From: Streptomyces sp. NBC_01264
Lineage (GTDB): Bacteria > Actinomycetota > Actinomycetes > Streptomycetales > Streptomycetaceae
Length of the DNA: 64,000 nt
NCBI RefSeq assembly: GCF_026340675.1
Contig: NZ_JAPEOX010000001.1
Span: 2,852,001-2,916,000, forward strand
Reading direction: 5' to 3'
The translations under genes and the position numbers were made by a program. The notes under the pieces were generated by a model. That model did no database searches. It was not told where the DNA came from and was given only the letters and a program-made list of their open reading frames with translations. Each line of letters starts with the position of its first letter. The stretch's first letter is position 1. Of the stretch, positions 34,381 through 42,066 are shown piece by piece.

Positions 34381-35832
34381 CTAGATCCTGGCCGGGGTCC
34401 TCGCCGGGACGACCGCGGGCGTCTTGGCGGGCGTCTTCGCCGGGACCTTGGCCGGGGACTTCGCCGCGGAGTTCGCCGGGGACTTGCCCGGGGACTTGAC
34501 GGGAGCCTTCTTGGCCTTGCCCGGTGTCTTGGGGGTCTTCGGGGCCTTCGCGGCACCGGCCGGGGTCGGGGCGGCGATGTCCAGCCAGCTCCGGTCGATG
34601 TTCAGGGTCACGTCTCCGTACGTGGCGTCGTGGTCCCCGCGGAACTGGTGGGCGCGGCGGCCCCCCGTCCACTGGCCGGTCCCGGCGGGGAGTCCCAGGT
34701 CGGCGTCGGTGACCGAGGCCGCGCGGTTCCAGCGGGCCACCCACAGCACGTCGGGCATGGCGTCGGGGGCCTGGGCGAAGTGGGCGCTCAGCGCCTTGGC
34801 CCCGGAGCTCGCGGAGACGTAGGCGGCGCCCCCGTAGCCCAGTTCGTGCAGCCGGACCGTCCAGGCCGTGAGGTAGGCGACGACCGGGGCGTCCCAGGTG
34901 GCCCGGTCCGTGTAGTTCTCCAGGTCGTTGTAGAGCACCGTGCCCGGGGCCATGCCCAGGGCCGCGGCCGCGTGGGCCGCGCCCTCGGCCTCGGCCCGGC
35001 CCTGTTCGTTGGCCTCGGAAGAGTCGGTGGAGAGCCCCGTGGAGGAGCTGTTCCAGGGCTGGGGGCCGACCCAGATCGGCATGAGGTGCCAGCCCGCGGC
35101 GGCCTGCCGGCTCACCCATCCGGCGGTGAGCTGCGGCTGGGCGCAGGCGCGGGCCCGGCCGCCGATGTAGACGCCGACGGCGCCGAAGGGCGAGTCGGCC
35201 CGCCAGGCGTCCATGGTGCGCTGGGTCGGGGCCGTGCAGGCGTCGAAGCCCTCGCCGGTGAAGGGCGGCTGGACGGCGGTACGCGAACCCCCGCCGATGA
35301 CGCCGACCGGGTCGACGGGGACCGGGCCGGGGGCGGCCGGGGGTGTCAGGGCGCGGGCCCCGGTGAGGACGGAGCGGACGGCCTCGGGGGTGGACGCGTA
35401 GGAGACGGTGGCCATCACCCCGGCGCGGCGCAGGGCGTAGCGGATCTCGTTGCTGTCGCCCCGGACCTTGACCAGGGGGTCGCCCTCGTCGCCTCCGACC
35501 GTGGGGATGTCGGCGCGCGGCGGGGCCCCGTCGAGCGGCTCCAGGTGCAGGGTGTCGGAGCGGGGTGCCGCGGCGCGGGCGGCTCCGCATTCGCCCTGGG
35601 CGCCGGCGTGCCCGAGGTAGAGGGTGGGCAGGTCCAGGCGCAGGCAGGCGTCGGGGTTGCGGTCGAGGTCGACGACCCGCCAGTCGGTGGGGACGGTGAG
35701 GCGCAGCCCGCGGTAGTCGACGGTGCGGCCGTCGGCGCCGGTGCCCGTGGTGCCGTCGGCGGCCCCGAGCGGGACGGGGGCGAGCAGCGCGGCGCCCAGG
35801 AGGCAGCTCAACATCATGTGGGAGGGGAGCAT
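34381..35832 (-). CDS. Secreted DUF1906 (glycoside hydrolase-like) protein with basic tail
   Basis: A 483-residue exported protein. Residues 1-24 form a signal peptide (MLPSHMMLSCLLGAALLAPV). The DUF1906 TIM-barrel-like domain covers about 165-415: GEGFDACTAPTQRTMDAWRA, GVYIGGRARACAQPQLTAGW, TVLYNDLENYTDRATWDAPV, then the end DVTLNIDRSWLD. Members such as Rv2525c resemble glycoside hydrolases and are linked to the cell envelope. The last 60 residues are a Lys/Pro/Ala tail with repeats of the KSPAK/KTPAK kind. ATG 35832 is the chosen start; ATG 35817 and a longer form from 35877 are alternatives. It has no partner genes. Confidence 0.78.
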   Translation of the reverse strand: MLPSHMMLSCLLGAALLAPVPLGAADGTTGTGADGRTVDYRGLRLTVPTDWRVVDLDRNPDACLRLDLPTLYLGHAGAQGECGAARAAAPRSDTLHLEPLDGAPPRADIPTVGGDEGDPLVKVRGDSNEIRYALRRAGVMATVSYASTPEAVRSVLTGARALTPPAAPGPVPVDPVGVIGGGSRTAVQPPFTGEGFDACTAPTQRTMDAWRADSPFGAVGVYIGGRARACAQPQLTAGWVSRQAAAGWHLMPIWVGPQPWNSSSTGLSTDSSEANEQGRAEAEGAAHAAAALGMAPGTVLYNDLENYTDRATWDAPVVAYLTAWTVRLHELGYGGAAYVSASSGAKALSAHFAQAPDAMPDVLWVARWNRAASVTDADLGLPAGTGQWTGGRRAHQFRGDHDATYGDVTLNIDRSWLDIAAPTPAGAAKAPKTPKTPGKAKKAPVKSPGKSPANSAAKSPAKVPAKTPAKTPAVVPARTPARI

Positions 35833-35941
35833 GTGACCCACTGTTACCAGAAGGCCCGGGGGTTGACGCAGAGGCACGAGAGCACGCGCTCACGTGTTGA
35901 CGGGACGGCCGCACCGCACCGCGGATGCCCCCCTCGCTCCC

Positions 35942-36436
35942 CTACTCCGCCGCCGGGCGGCCCTTGCTCCGGCGGGGTCCGGCCGCGGCGCGGATCTCCT
36001 CCGTGGCCGCGCGGAACGCGGGCGCGGCGCGGGCGAAGTAGTCGAAGAGCAGGGCCTGCTGCTCCGGGGTGTAGGAGCCGATCACTGCCGCGACGTGCCG
36101 GCGGGCCGGTCCGACCACGTCCTCGATGCGGTCCAGCGCGTCCGGTACGGGTTCCACGATGACCCGGCGCCGGTCCCCCGGATCGGCGGCCCTCCGGGCG
36201 TAACCGGCCCGTTCGAGGCGGTCGATGAGCCGGGTCGTCGCGCCCGTCGTCAAGCCGGTGCGGGTGGCGAGCTCGCCGGAGGACAGGCCCCCTTCCAGGG
36301 TGATGAGACTGAGCGCGTACCACTCGGAGGTGTGCAGTCCGGCCGCCTCGGCGCTGGCCAGGCCCTGGAGCCCGACGGCGTCCAGGTACTGCCGGAAGTT
36401 CGTGTGCGCGTCCGGGCCGCCGCCGCCTGTTGCCAT
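35942..36436 (-). CDS. MarR-family transcriptional regulator
   Basis: A 164-residue winged-helix regulator. The DNA-binding part is TSEWYALSLITLEGGLSSGE, LATRTGLTTGATTRLIDRLE and GYARRAADPGDRRRVIVEPV, with the DxRxxxV wing typical of MarR. ATG 36436 follows an AGGAGG stretch. It diverges from a gene chain encoding two SnoaL-like proteins and an SDR. A perfect palindrome TATCTGCA-CACA-TGCAGATA lies in the shared promoter region, which makes repression of those genes and of itself by this regulator likely. The ligand is unknown. Confidence 0.85.
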   Translation of the reverse strand: MATGGGGPDAHTNFRQYLDAVGLQGLASAEAAGLHTSEWYALSLITLEGGLSSGELATRTGLTTGATTRLIDRLERAGYARRAADPGDRRRVIVEPVPDALDRIEDVVGPARRHVAAVIGSYTPEQQALLFDYFARAAPAFRAATEEIRAAAGPRRSKGRPAAE

Positions 36437-36460
36437 TCTCGGGATCGCCTCCTACCTTTA

Positions 36461-36480
36461 TATCTGCACACATGCAGATA
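36461..36480. promoter_or_regulatory. Palindromic operator, probable MarR site
   Basis: Perfect 8-bp arms TATCTGCA/TGCAGATA separated by CACA at 36461-36480, plus an extra half-site TATCTGC at 36495-36501. It lies between the divergent MarR gene (ATG 36436) and the SnoaL-like gene (ATG 36533). Confidence 0.7.
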
Positions 36481-36532
36481 CTGCATTCAGTAAGTATCTG
36501 CGCCAGTCTAATCACATGGGGAGTGGTCCGTC

Positions 36533-37000
36533 ATGCAGCAGCCCACCGGCGAGTCCGCAACCGCCGTCTCCACCGCCGTCCGGACCGTGCTCGACCGGCT
36601 CGTCTCCGCCTGGGAGCGCCACGACGCCGAGGCGTACGGCGAGCTGTTCACCGAGGACGCCACGTACATCACCTACGTCGGCACCTTCTACCGGGGCCGC
36701 CGCGACATCGTGGACAGCCACCGCGCCCTCTTCTCCGGCTTCCTCAAGGGCACCCGGCTGGCGGACGAGATCCTCGACGTCCGCTTCTACGGGCCGGACA
36801 CGGCGGTGGTCAACGGCCGCGGGGACACCTACAAGGGCAAGCGCCCGGCGAAGCTCACCAAGATCCAGACGTACACCCTCGTCCGTGACGCGGACGGGTC
36901 ATGGCGGATCGCCGCCTTCCAGAACACCAAGCGCAAGCCCCTGATGGAGGCCGTGTCCTACCGGTTCGCCCCGGACCTCGTCCCGGCCGCCGAGCGCTGA
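36533..37000 (+). CDS. SgcJ/EcaC-family SnoaL-like protein
   Basis: A 155-residue NTF2-like cone-fold protein: VRTVLDRLVSAWERHDAEAY, GELFTEDATYITYVGTFYRG, SHRALFSGFLKGTRLADEIL and the last strand WRIAAFQNTKRKPLME. Such proteins are small-ligand binders or cyclase/isomerase-like enzymes, often of unknown substrate. ATG 36533 is chosen. It is the first gene of the MarR-controlled chain. The next gene encodes a paralogue with the same core preceded by a membrane anchor, which suggests local duplication. Confidence 0.8.
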   Translation: MQQPTGESATAVSTAVRTVLDRLVSAWERHDAEAYGELFTEDATYITYVGTFYRGRRDIVDSHRALFSGFLKGTRLADEILDVRFYGPDTAVVNGRGDTYKGKRPAKLTKIQTYTLVRDADGSWRIAAFQNTKRKPLMEAVSYRFAPDLVPAAER

Positions 37001-37056
37001 CCGTGCGCAGCGCCTCCTCGCCCGCCCCCACCCCGACGACCTTACGGAGAGCCCGC

Positions 37057-37752
37057 ATGGCCACCGCCCGTACCGACGACCGCGCCACCACGCCGAGCAC
37101 CGACCCGGACTCCGCCCCGGGCACCGACCCGGCGGCCCCGCCCGCGCCCCGCTCCCGCAGGCGCACGCTCAAGCGCGCCCTGATCGGCGCCGCGCTCGCC
37201 CTCGGCCTCACGGCCGGCGGCGGCTACCTGTGGCTCGACGCCACCTCGGAGGTCAGGGTCACCGGCTCCGCCGCCTGCACGGCCGTCACCGCCACCGGCA
37301 CCGCGGGTGTTACGGGCGACCGCGACGCCGTCTGCGGTGTGCTGGCCTCGCTCGCCGGGGCCTGGGGCGCCGGCGACGCCGACGCGTACGGAGCCCTCTT
37401 CACGCCGGACGCCACGTACACGACGTACGTCGGCACCCACTACCAGGGCCGCGGCGACATCACCGAGGCCCACCGGGCCCTCTTCGGCGGCTTCGTCAAA
37501 GGCACGGAGCTGGCCGACTCGATCCTGGGCATCCGCTTCCTCGGCCCCGACGCGGCCGTGGTCACCAGCCGCGGCGACACCTACGAGGGCGGGCGGCCGA
37601 CGGAGCTGTCGAAGGTCCAGACGTACACGCTGACCCGCGAGAGCGACGGACGGTGGCGGATCGCCGCGTTCCAGAACACCCAGCGGCAGCCGGTCATGGA
37701 GCGCGCGTCCTTCCTCCTGTCGCCCGGCACGGTGCCCGGAGCCGAGAAATGA
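37057..37752 (+). CDS. Membrane-anchored SgcJ/SnoaL-like protein
   Basis: A 231-residue protein. Residues 1-40 are a Pro/Thr/Asp-rich cytoplasmic part ending in basic RSRRRTLKR. One transmembrane helix follows (ALIGAALALGLTAGGGYLWL), then an extracytoplasmic SnoaL-like domain from about residue 80: LASLAGAWGAGDADAYGALF, DATYTTYVGTHYQGRGDITE and WRIAAFQNTQRQPVME. The domain is clearly paralogous to the upstream gene product. ATG 37057 has GGAGAG upstream and the stop overlaps the SDR start by 4 nt. The N-terminal anchor implies that the domain acts outside the membrane or is lipid-facing. Confidence 0.78.
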   Translation: MATARTDDRATTPSTDPDSAPGTDPAAPPAPRSRRRTLKRALIGAALALGLTAGGGYLWLDATSEVRVTGSAACTAVTATGTAGVTGDRDAVCGVLASLAGAWGAGDADAYGALFTPDATYTTYVGTHYQGRGDITEAHRALFGGFVKGTELADSILGIRFLGPDAAVVTSRGDTYEGGRPTELSKVQTYTLTRESDGRWRIAAFQNTQRQPVMERASFLLSPGTVPGAEK

Positions 37753-38534
37753 CGCCGCGCACCGCCCTGATCACCGGGGCCAGTTCGGGCATCGGCCGGG
37801 CCTTCGCCCGCGAACTCGCCGCGGCCGGCTGGACCGTGACCCTCGTGGCCCGGGGCGAGGACCGGCTGCGCGCCCTCGCGGAGGAGCTCGGACCCGGTCA
37901 CCGCCTACTGGCCGCCGACCTGTCCATCCCCGAGGGACAGGCACTGGTCGCCGCCGAGCTGCGCCGGCGCCCCGTCAACCTGCTGGTCAACAGCGCCGGC
38001 GCCGCCCACCACGGGCCCTTCGCGGAGTCCGACCCCCTGGACGCCCTCGCCGCCACGCGCCTGGGCTGCGACGCCCTCGTCACGCTGGCGCACGCCTTCC
38101 TCTCCGGGGCCCGGCGCGGGGACGCCCTCGTCAACGTCTCCTCCACCCTCGGCAGCACCCCGACCCCCGGCCTCGCCGTCTACAGCGCCGGCAAGGCCTT
38201 CGTGACCGCCTTCTCCGAAGCCCTCTGGCACGAGCAACGCCCCCTCGGCGTCCACGTCATGGCCCTCTGCCCCGGCCCCACCGCCGCGGAACCGGAGCCG
38301 GAGCCGGAGCCGACGTCCCCGGCCCCGATCCCGCCCGCATCCCCGCCCCGGCGGCACCAGGATGCCCCCGCCGCCCTGGTCCGGAGCCCGGAGGCCGTGG
38401 TGCGCGCCGCCCTGCGTGCCCTGGAGCGCCGCAGCACCCGCCCGACCGTCGTCCCCGGACGCGCGAACGCCCTCTTCGTCCTCGCCGCACGCACGCTCCC
38501 GCGCCGCGCACTGCTGGCCCTGCTCAGCCGCTAG
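37749..38534 (+). CDS. Short-chain dehydrogenase
   Basis: A 261-residue SDR with TGASSGIGRAFARELAAAGW at the N-terminus, NSAGAAHHGPF, the catalytic Ser in VNVSSTLG and Y-x3-K in AVYSAGKAFV. A Pro/Glu-rich insertion (EPEPEPEPTSPAPIPPASPP) near residues 182-200 breaks the substrate loop region and is unlike classical members. The C-terminus (ARTLPRRALLALLSR) is basic and hydrophobic, as in membrane-associated SDRs of the DltE/YqjQ kind. It is translationally coupled to the SnoaL-like gene. The substrate is unknown. Confidence 0.78.
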   Translation: MTPRTALITGASSGIGRAFARELAAAGWTVTLVARGEDRLRALAEELGPGHRLLAADLSIPEGQALVAAELRRRPVNLLVNSAGAAHHGPFAESDPLDALAATRLGCDALVTLAHAFLSGARRGDALVNVSSTLGSTPTPGLAVYSAGKAFVTAFSEALWHEQRPLGVHVMALCPGPTAAEPEPEPEPTSPAPIPPASPPRRHQDAPAALVRSPEAVVRAALRALERRSTRPTVVPGRANALFVLAARTLPRRALLALLSR

Positions 38535-38556
38535 CGCCTGGCGTCTCGAGGACTCG

Positions 38557-39645
38557 CTACTCCTCCTGCTCCTGGAAGGCCGGCAGGGCGAAGATCCGCT
38601 CCTTCCCGGCCTCCTCCATGAGCTCGACGAGCGGCAGCACCAGCTCCCACAGGTCCTGCTTGTCCACCTCCCGTACGAGCCCTTCGAGCTCCTCGTCGCC
38701 CAGCCCGGCGGCGGCATCGGCCACCACCTTGCGGGCCTCCTCGGGCAGTACGCCGACCAGCGGCAGGAAGGCGCCCCAGAGCGCGGTCGCCACGACGGCC
38801 CGTACCACTCCGGCCAGTACGAGCGGGTCCCGCAGGGACTCCAGCCGGGCCACCGCGAGCCGGTCCTCCTCGCCGAGCAGCGCCACGAGCGGGAGCAGGG
38901 ACTCCCACAGGCCCTCGGCGTGCGTCACCCGTACGAGCGAGTCGAGTTCGGCGGCGTCGAGACGCGCGGTGAGCTCGGCGATCCGCAGCCGCTGGTCGCC
39001 GCCGACCATCGCGGCGACGCCGAGGGCCTCCTCCCAGAGCCCCTCGGCGGCAGCGGCCCGTACGACCGCGCCGAGGCGGCCGTCGCCCATGAGCTCCAGG
39101 ATCCGGGGCAGCCGCTCGGGCAGGTCCACGTAGAAGCCGGCGCGCAGCACCGCCGCGTCGTCCACCTGGTCGAGGATCCGGCGGAGCACCTGGTCCCGCA
39201 TGTGGCCGACGAACCGGCCCATGGTGAGGTGGTCGCGGTTCTCGGCGAGGGTGGTGGCGATGCGTACGACGAGACCCTCGTCGAGCCGGTCGACGATCCC
39301 GGAGATCTTCCGGGGGTCCAGGTGTCCGCAGGCCTCGGCCGTGAAGGAGACGGGCAGCTTCTCGATGATGGCGGCGGCCCGCCCCGATTCCAGGCGGCCG
39401 GCCACGCCCGCGGCCAGCCGGGGTCCGAGCGCCCTCTGCGAGATGGCGGCCGCGACCCCGGCCGGCACCAGCTTGGTCGCGGCGGCGATCCGGTCGAGCA
39501 TCTCGGGTGCGCCGTCGTTCAGTACGCCGCTGACCTGCTCGCGGAACGCCCGTACGTCCTCGTCCGGCAGCCCGCGCAGGAAGCCGAGCTCCCCGGCGTC
39601 CGCGCCGACCAGGCGGGCGATCTTCTCCACTTCGGCGCGGCTCAC
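38557..39645 (-). CDS. Hypothetical helical-repeat protein
   Basis: A 362-residue protein that is almost entirely helical. From about residue 190 a unit of roughly 48 residues recurs about three to four times with the pattern LxxLVR...LWExLLPLVxLL, for example LDSLVRVTHAEGLWESLLPL, VLAGVVRAVVATALWGAFLP and LEGLVREVDKQDLWELVLPL. Earlier residues (LPDEDVRAFREQVSGVL, HLDPRKISGIVDRLDEG) resemble MgtE-N-like helical hairpins. There is no signal peptide or clear membrane helix. The start overlaps the stop of a 74-residue partner gene by 4 nt. I do not recognise the function; a scaffold or coupling role would fit. Confidence 0.65.
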   Translation of the reverse strand: MSRAEVEKIARLVGADAGELGFLRGLPDEDVRAFREQVSGVLNDGAPEMLDRIAAATKLVPAGVAAAISQRALGPRLAAGVAGRLESGRAAAIIEKLPVSFTAEACGHLDPRKISGIVDRLDEGLVVRIATTLAENRDHLTMGRFVGHMRDQVLRRILDQVDDAAVLRAGFYVDLPERLPRILELMGDGRLGAVVRAAAAEGLWEEALGVAAMVGGDQRLRIAELTARLDAAELDSLVRVTHAEGLWESLLPLVALLGEEDRLAVARLESLRDPLVLAGVVRAVVATALWGAFLPLVGVLPEEARKVVADAAAGLGDEELEGLVREVDKQDLWELVLPLVELMEEAGKERIFALPAFQEQEE

Positions 39646-39866
39646 CGGAACAGCACCTTGCGCACGGCCCCGCGTGCGAGGGCCGGGACCAGTCCCAGCG
39701 CCTCCTCCGCGGCCTGGTTCAGGCCTTCGGCCTGGCGTGCCCGCTCCGCTTTGAGCGCCTCGGCGAGCCGCGCGAGCTCCCCGGCGTCCAGCTCCGCGAA
39801 CGACGCGGGAGGCCGGGCGCCCCCCAACTCCCCTGCCAAACGGCCCATTTCCTCATCTGTACGCAC
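39642..39866 (-). CDS. Small helical protein coupled to the repeat protein
   Basis: A 74-residue protein from GTG 39866, chosen because GGGAGG lies seven bases upstream; an in-frame upstream ATG has no ribosome site. It is mainly one charged helix (LDAGELARLAEALKAERARQ, AEGLNQAAEEALGL) with a basic end (ARGAVRKVLFR). The stop overlaps the ATG of the 362-residue helical-repeat gene as ATGA, so the two products are probably partners. A palindrome ATTGACT-AAT-AGTCAAT lies about 57 bases upstream. The family is not recognised. Confidence 0.6.
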   Translation of the reverse strand: MRTDEEMGRLAGELGGARPPASFAELDAGELARLAEALKAERARQAEGLNQAAEEALGLVPALARGAVRKVLFR

Positions 39867-39922
39867 GGGACGACCTCCCACACCAGAGACGACACGACGG
39901 CTCGCGTCGAGCGTGGGCCTGA

Positions 39923-39939
39923 ATTGACTAATAGTCAAT
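39923..39939. promoter_or_regulatory. Perfect palindrome, likely repressor operator
   Basis: ATTGACT-AAT-AGTCAAT, seven-base arms with a three-base centre, in the promoter region of the two-gene helical-repeat operon. It is AT-rich within GC-rich DNA and has the size of a TetR or MarR operator. No regulator of that type is adjacent except the MarR at 35,942, whose own site differs. Confidence 0.6.
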
Positions 39940-39966
39940 ACTCGCGGGTAGGGCCGGCCGGCGACA

Positions 39967-40884
39967 TCAGCTCCCGCCCTCCACCAGCTCCTTGAGGACG
40001 AGGTCCAGCGCGGTGGCCCGTACGCCGAGCACGGTCTCGGTCTCGGAGGCGTCGAGGCGCAGCGCCCGGTCGTACAGGTACGCCATCTCCGGGACCTCGG
40101 CCATCAGCGCGTCCCGGGCGACCAGCTCCGCCAGCTCCCCGGGCGTCATGCGGCGCAGCTTCGGGTCCGGCGCACCCGCGGCTTGGGCCAGCCGGCCGGC
40201 CAGTGCCCGGATGGACAGCTCCGAGGTGGACGGCACGTGCCAGGCGCGGCCCCAGCCGTCCTCCCGGCCGCCGACGGCGACGAGGGTACGAGCCACATCG
40301 CCCACGTAGGACCAGGCGTGCGCCTCCTCCAGGCCGACGGGGAAGACCGCCTCCGTGCCCGCGAGCACGGCCGGGACGGCCGTCCAGGTGAACAGGGAGA
40401 GCGCCCCCGCACCGAGGAAGTCACTGGCCCGGACCTCGGCGGCGCGCACGCGCCCGGCCTCGTGGGCGGCCAGGGCCTCCTCCCAGATGGCGGCGCGCAC
40501 CCGCCCCTTGTCCGAGGTCGGCCGCAGGGGCAGGCCGGGTGTGAGGGGCTGCGGCGCGGATCCGTACCCGTAGAGGTTCCCCAGCATCACGTAGTCCGTG
40601 CCGGTCCGCTCGGCGGCGGTGAGGAGGGAGGCCGCCAGCGGGGGGAAGGCGGTGCGCCAGTCCTGGTAGGCGGGCGCGGCCGCGTTGTAGAGGGTGCGGG
40701 CGCCCCGGAGCAGTCCGGTGAGGCGGTCGGTGTCGGTGATGTCGGCGGCGACCCTCTCGACGAGCGGATGCTCGGGCCCGCCGCCGCTTCGGGTGATGAC
40801 ACGGACCCGCTCGCCGGACGCGGCGAGCAGGCGGGCGGTGGCGGTGCCGATCGGGCCGGCGCCGGTGACGACGTGCACGGACAT
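39967..40884 (-). CDS. NAD-dependent epimerase/dehydratase-family protein
   Basis: A 305-residue extended-SDR/NmrA-like protein. The N-terminal Rossmann motif is VVTGAGPIGTATARLLAASG, followed by RVRVITRSGG and VERVAADITDTDRLTGLLRG. YGYGSAPQ sits where the active-site Tyr usually lies, but the Y-x3-K pattern is not clean, so it may be a redox sensor or an isomerase rather than an epimerase. ATG 40884 has GGGAG upstream. It diverges from the GlxA-type regulator at 40,996, which may control it. Confidence 0.75.
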   Translation of the reverse strand: MSVHVVTGAGPIGTATARLLAASGERVRVITRSGGGPEHPLVERVAADITDTDRLTGLLRGARTLYNAAAPAYQDWRTAFPPLAASLLTAAERTGTDYVMLGNLYGYGSAPQPLTPGLPLRPTSDKGRVRAAIWEEALAAHEAGRVRAAEVRASDFLGAGALSLFTWTAVPAVLAGTEAVFPVGLEEAHAWSYVGDVARTLVAVGGREDGWGRAWHVPSTSELSIRALAGRLAQAAGAPDPKLRRMTPGELAELVARDALMAEVPEMAYLYDRALRLDASETETVLGVRATALDLVLKELVEGGS

Positions 40885-40995
40885 GGCCGTACTCCCTTGC
40901 TGGAGGCTGGAGTTGAAGAGGTCGTGGATCAACTCTCACGCCCGGCGGCCCCGTACAGTAGTGGCCCGAATGCCAGCCTTCCGGAGATTCGAGCC

Positions 40996-42066
40996 ATGAC
41001 GACCCCGCATGTGCCTGCTTCCACCAGCCGCCGTCCGCACCGGGTGGTGGTCGTCGCGGTTCCCCCGGTGACCACCTTCGACCTGTCGATCCCGGAGGTG
41101 GTCTTCGGTGCGACGCGCGTCGGGGAAGACCCGGCCTACGAGGTGACCATCTGCACGCCCACCCCCGGCGTCGTCGAGGCGGCGATCGGCATCGACATCG
41201 TCGTGCGCCACGGCCTGGAGGCGATCGAGCGGGCCGACACGGTGATCGTGACGGGGACGGGCGCCCGGGTCAGCGGCGATCCGCGGGTACTGGACGCCCT
41301 GCGGGCGGCCGCCGCGCGGGGCGGGCGGATCGCGTCGATCTGCACGGGCGCCTTCGTCCTCGCGCAGGCCGGTCTGCTCGACTCACGGCGCGCCACCACC
41401 TTCTGGAGCATGTCGCAGGAGTTCGAGGAGCGCTTCCCCGCGGTCGACCTCGTGCCGGGCGTGCTGTTCGTCGAGGACGACGGGGTGCTGACCTCGGCGG
41501 GACTCTCGGCCGGCATCGACCTGTGCCTGCACATGGTGCGCGGCGACTACGGCGCCGCCGTCGCGAACGCCACCGCCCGCCTGGTGGTCGCGGCCCCCGT
41601 ACGGCCGGGCGGCCAGGCCCAGTTCATCGAGACCCCGCTCCCGGCCGACCGCGGCACCTCCCTCGCCGCGACCCGCGGCTGGGCCCTGGCCCGTCTGCAC
41701 GAGCCGACGGCTCTGGCCGACCTGGCCCGGCACGCGGGCCTGAGCGTACGGACCCTGACCCGCCGCTTCCGCTCCGAGACCGGTCTCAGCCCCCTCCAGT
41801 GGCTCCTGCACCAGCGCCTCCACCGCGCCCGCGAGATCCTGGAGACGACCGCCCTCCCCGTGGACCAGGTGGCCGCCCGGAGCGGCCTCGGCACGGCCGA
41901 CTCCCTGCGCACCCACCTGGTCCGCTCCACGGGCCTCACCCCGACCGCCTACCGGGCCGCGTCGCGAGGCAGACGGGAATGCGGCGACAGGCCCTACGAA
42001 CCGGTGGGGGCGGCGGCCCGCTCCAGCACCTCCAGCACCGTGTCGCGGAACAGGGTGGCCTTGTAG
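40996..42066 (+). CDS. GlxA-type transcriptional regulator (DJ-1/PfpI plus AraC HTH)
   Basis: A 356-residue regulator. Residues 15-190 are a DJ-1/PfpI-like domain (VVVVAVPPVTTFDLSIPEVV; RIASICTGAFVLAQAGLLDS with the nucleophile-elbow Cys position; VLFVEDDGVLTSAGLSAGID). Residues 230-330 are the AraC double HTH (LADLARHAGLSVRTLTRRFR; QRLHRAREILETTALPVDQV; GLTPTAYRAA). Similar proteins are common in Streptomyces and control small redox or catabolic operons. ATG 40996 is used. The last 73 bases run antisense to the molybdenum-hydroxylase FAD-subunit gene, so the C-terminal tail may be dispensable. The divergent epimerase-like gene is the likeliest target. Confidence 0.83.
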   Translation: MTTPHVPASTSRRPHRVVVVAVPPVTTFDLSIPEVVFGATRVGEDPAYEVTICTPTPGVVEAAIGIDIVVRHGLEAIERADTVIVTGTGARVSGDPRVLDALRAAAARGGRIASICTGAFVLAQAGLLDSRRATTFWSMSQEFEERFPAVDLVPGVLFVEDDGVLTSAGLSAGIDLCLHMVRGDYGAAVANATARLVVAAPVRPGGQAQFIETPLPADRGTSLAATRGWALARLHEPTALADLARHAGLSVRTLTRRFRSETGLSPLQWLLHQRLHRAREILETTALPVDQVAARSGLGTADSLRTHLVRSTGLTPTAYRAASRGRRECGDRPYEPVGAAARSSTSSTVSRNRVAL

